Source: CAYVKY01 sp964452115 (GTDB taxonomy: Bacteria > Bacteroidota > Ignavibacteria > Tepidaquicellales > Tepidaquicellaceae). Taken from it: 15,217 nucleotides of DNA. The stretch covers positions 1 to 15,217 of the forward strand of contig CAYVKY010000047.1 of the NCBI GenBank assembly GCA_964452115.1, read 5' to 3'. The translations under genes were made by a program, and so were the position numbers. Positions 14,634 through 15,217 of this stretch are shown here, piece by piece (the stretch's first letter is position 1; every line of letters begins with the position of its first letter). The notes below the pieces were generated by a model, which saw nothing but the letters and a program-made list of their open reading frames with translations, had not been told where the DNA came from and searched no databases.

Positions 14634-14959
14634 CTCTGGATTTTTAAGTTTTCTTTATTATATTTTTTATTCTTTATCTTGTCCATATATTTGTATAATT
14701 GTGATTCAATCTTGTCAAATACTTTGTCAAATACTTTTGTTGAATCACCGTTTGTTTCTTTTGCGGTTAGGATTTTTTCTTTCATTTTCAGGATAATTTC
14801 GCAACTCAAAAGTTCTTCGTTCGAATTTTCTGATGAGAGTATGACATCGGCAAAAAGAATATTTTCATTGTACTTTGACAAGTCATTGATTTTTTCTTTA
14901 ATGTAATTTTGCAATGATTCTTTTGCCTTAAAGTGTCTTGCTGTTACTTTGAGTTTCAT
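14630..14959 (-). CDS. hpf: Short-form ribosome hibernation promoting factor (HPF/YfiA/RaiA family)
   Basis: HPF binds the 30S decoding and mRNA channel and stabilises inactive ribosomes in slow growth. At 109 residues this is the short form, which lacks the extra C-terminal dimerisation domain of long HPF. Visible marks are the start MKLKVTARHFKAKESLQNYI (residues 1-20), the helix KEKINDLSKY, the strands ILFADVILSSE and LSCEIILKMKEKILTA, and the helix DKVFDKIESQLYKYMDKIK followed by a Lys-rich tail. ATG at 14959 has AAGGAG six bases upstream, an ideal Shine-Dalgarno site, but it lies within a perfect inverted repeat. It is the first gene of the hpf-hprK pair and overlaps the TTG of hprK by three bases of a TTGA. 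Together with rsfS this gives two ribosome-dormancy genes in the window. Confidence 0.93.
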   Translation of the reverse strand: MKLKVTARHFKAKESLQNYIKEKINDLSKYNENILFADVILSSENSNEELLSCEIILKMKEKILTAKETNGDSTKVFDKVFDKIESQLYKYMDKIKNKKYNKENLKIQS

Positions 14960-14974
14960 AAGAAGCTCCTTCTT
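14960..14974 (-). promoter_or_regulatory. hpf ribosome binding site inside a 6-base-pair inverted repeat
   Basis: The minus strand reads AAGAAG-GAG-CTTCTT immediately followed by ATG. The two arms are perfectly complementary and the AAGGAG Shine-Dalgarno sequence is formed from the first arm and loop. A hairpin with a three-base loop would hide the site. Only two of the six pairs are G-C, so it should be weak and easily opened. Confidence 0.5.
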
Positions 14975-15027
14975 TTAATTTTACGAAAAATGTTTCTTTG
15001 ATATGATTTTGGTGTGAAGTAATTGTT

Positions 15028-15056
15028 GTAATATTTTTTGAAGATACTTGTCACAA
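15028..15056 (-). promoter_or_regulatory. Candidate promoter for hpf-hprK
   Basis: On the minus strand TTGTGA (15056-15051) and TATTAC (15033-15028) are 17 bases apart, with about 70 bases to the hpf start. The -35 box overlaps that of a candidate plus-strand promoter. This is pattern matching only, in a 159-base AT-rich spacer (14960-15118). Confidence 0.35.
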
Positions 15057-15077
15057 TCATTTTAGTTTATCTATACA
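15048..15077 (+). promoter_or_regulatory. Candidate promoter for the gene starting at 15119
   Basis: TTGTCA (15048-15053) and TATACA (15072-15077) are 18 bases apart, about 40 bases before the ATG. The nine bases TTGTCACAA at 15048-15056 are nearly symmetrical and serve as the -35 region for both directions. A TATAAT at 15081-15086 is also present but has no -35 box at a normal distance. Confidence 0.3.
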
Positions 15078-15118
15078 ATATATAATATAATGTTTTGTCT
15101 ATTGCAATGTATTTTTTT

Positions 15119-15217
15119 ATGAACGATAATTCTGCCGGTAACAGCTGCCCCGCAAAAATAAAGTTTTGGTATTTATTATTTGTATTATCAGTGTTATTAT
15201 GGATGATATTGATAATT
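15119..15217 (+). CDS. Start of a membrane protein, cut by the window edge
   Basis: An open frame begins with ATG at 15119 and continues to the end of the window with 33 codons visible. The first 14 residues are polar (MNDNSAGNSCPAKI), then a strongly hydrophobic stretch with two Trp from about residue 17 to the edge looks like a membrane helix or an uncleaved signal anchor. There is no Shine-Dalgarno site. The Cys at residue 10 precedes the hydrophobic run, so it is not a lipobox. Too little is visible to name a family. That it is real rests on its position divergent to hpf, on a possible promoter and on the helix. Confidence 0.42.
   Translation, partial: MNDNSAGNSCPAKIKFWYLLFVLSVLLWMILII

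Noticed and set aside
1..15217. CRISPR arrays, insertion sequences, tRNA or rRNA genes
   Set aside because: I saw no regularly spaced repeats, transposase motifs, terminal inverted repeats, or tRNA T-arm and CCA patterns on either strand.

Overview
The window looks like chromosomal DNA from an AT-rich, Gram-negative member of the Bacteroidota/Chlorobiota (FCB) group. An Ignavibacteria-like lineage is my best guess. Support comes from a three-POTRA Omp85 protein ending in Phe (so there is an outer membrane), a Big_5-type Ig-like lipoprotein and a short acidic DUF2795 protein of the kind I associate with this group, HPr kinase (which I recall from the Chlorobi/Ignavibacteria side), and mostly absent Shine-Dalgarno sites with frequent TTG/GTG starts. 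The taxon is inferred from protein style, not from a marker gene. The content is mainly core chromosomal functions; I see no mobile elements, CRISPR array, tRNA or rRNA, and no gene-free stretch over 300 bases.

Left region (1-1933, all minus strand): a small secreted beta-rich protein, then a terminator-like hairpin, then a tight cluster of a membrane-anchored LytR_C protein, the ribosome silencing factor rsfS and the N-terminal part of a divergent pdxA that runs off the left edge. A family 4 glycosyltransferase (2080-3192, plus) diverges from this cluster and abuts a fold-type I PLP aminotransferase (3194-4345, minus) tail to tail.

Centre (4485-10042, plus): a two-gene unit of a very large NtrY-like sensor histidine kinase (1371 residues, about twelve membrane helices, three predicted extracytoplasmic domains) followed two bases later by an Ig-like lipoprotein. 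The spacer in front of the kinase carries three inverted repeats.

Right region (10026-14959, all minus): hpf and hprK (overlapping as TTGA), then a DUF2795 protein with its own likely promoter and Shine-Dalgarno site, a terminator hairpin, a TamA/BamA-like outer-membrane protein and holB (DNA polymerase III delta prime). The last codons of holB overlap the end of the lipoprotein gene on the other strand. A further plus-strand gene, only its first 33 codons visible, begins at 15119 and shares a divergent promoter region with hpf.

Themes: envelope biogenesis and sensing (Omp85, giant kinase, lipoprotein, LytR_C protein, glycosyltransferase) and ribosome dormancy (rsfS and hpf at opposite ends). 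The least ordinary things are the kinase architecture and its lipoprotein partner, two intrinsic-terminator-like hairpins lying directly against the starts of downstream genes, and an hpf ribosome binding site wholly inside a small perfect inverted repeat. I did not find a clearly new multi-gene defence or metabolic system.
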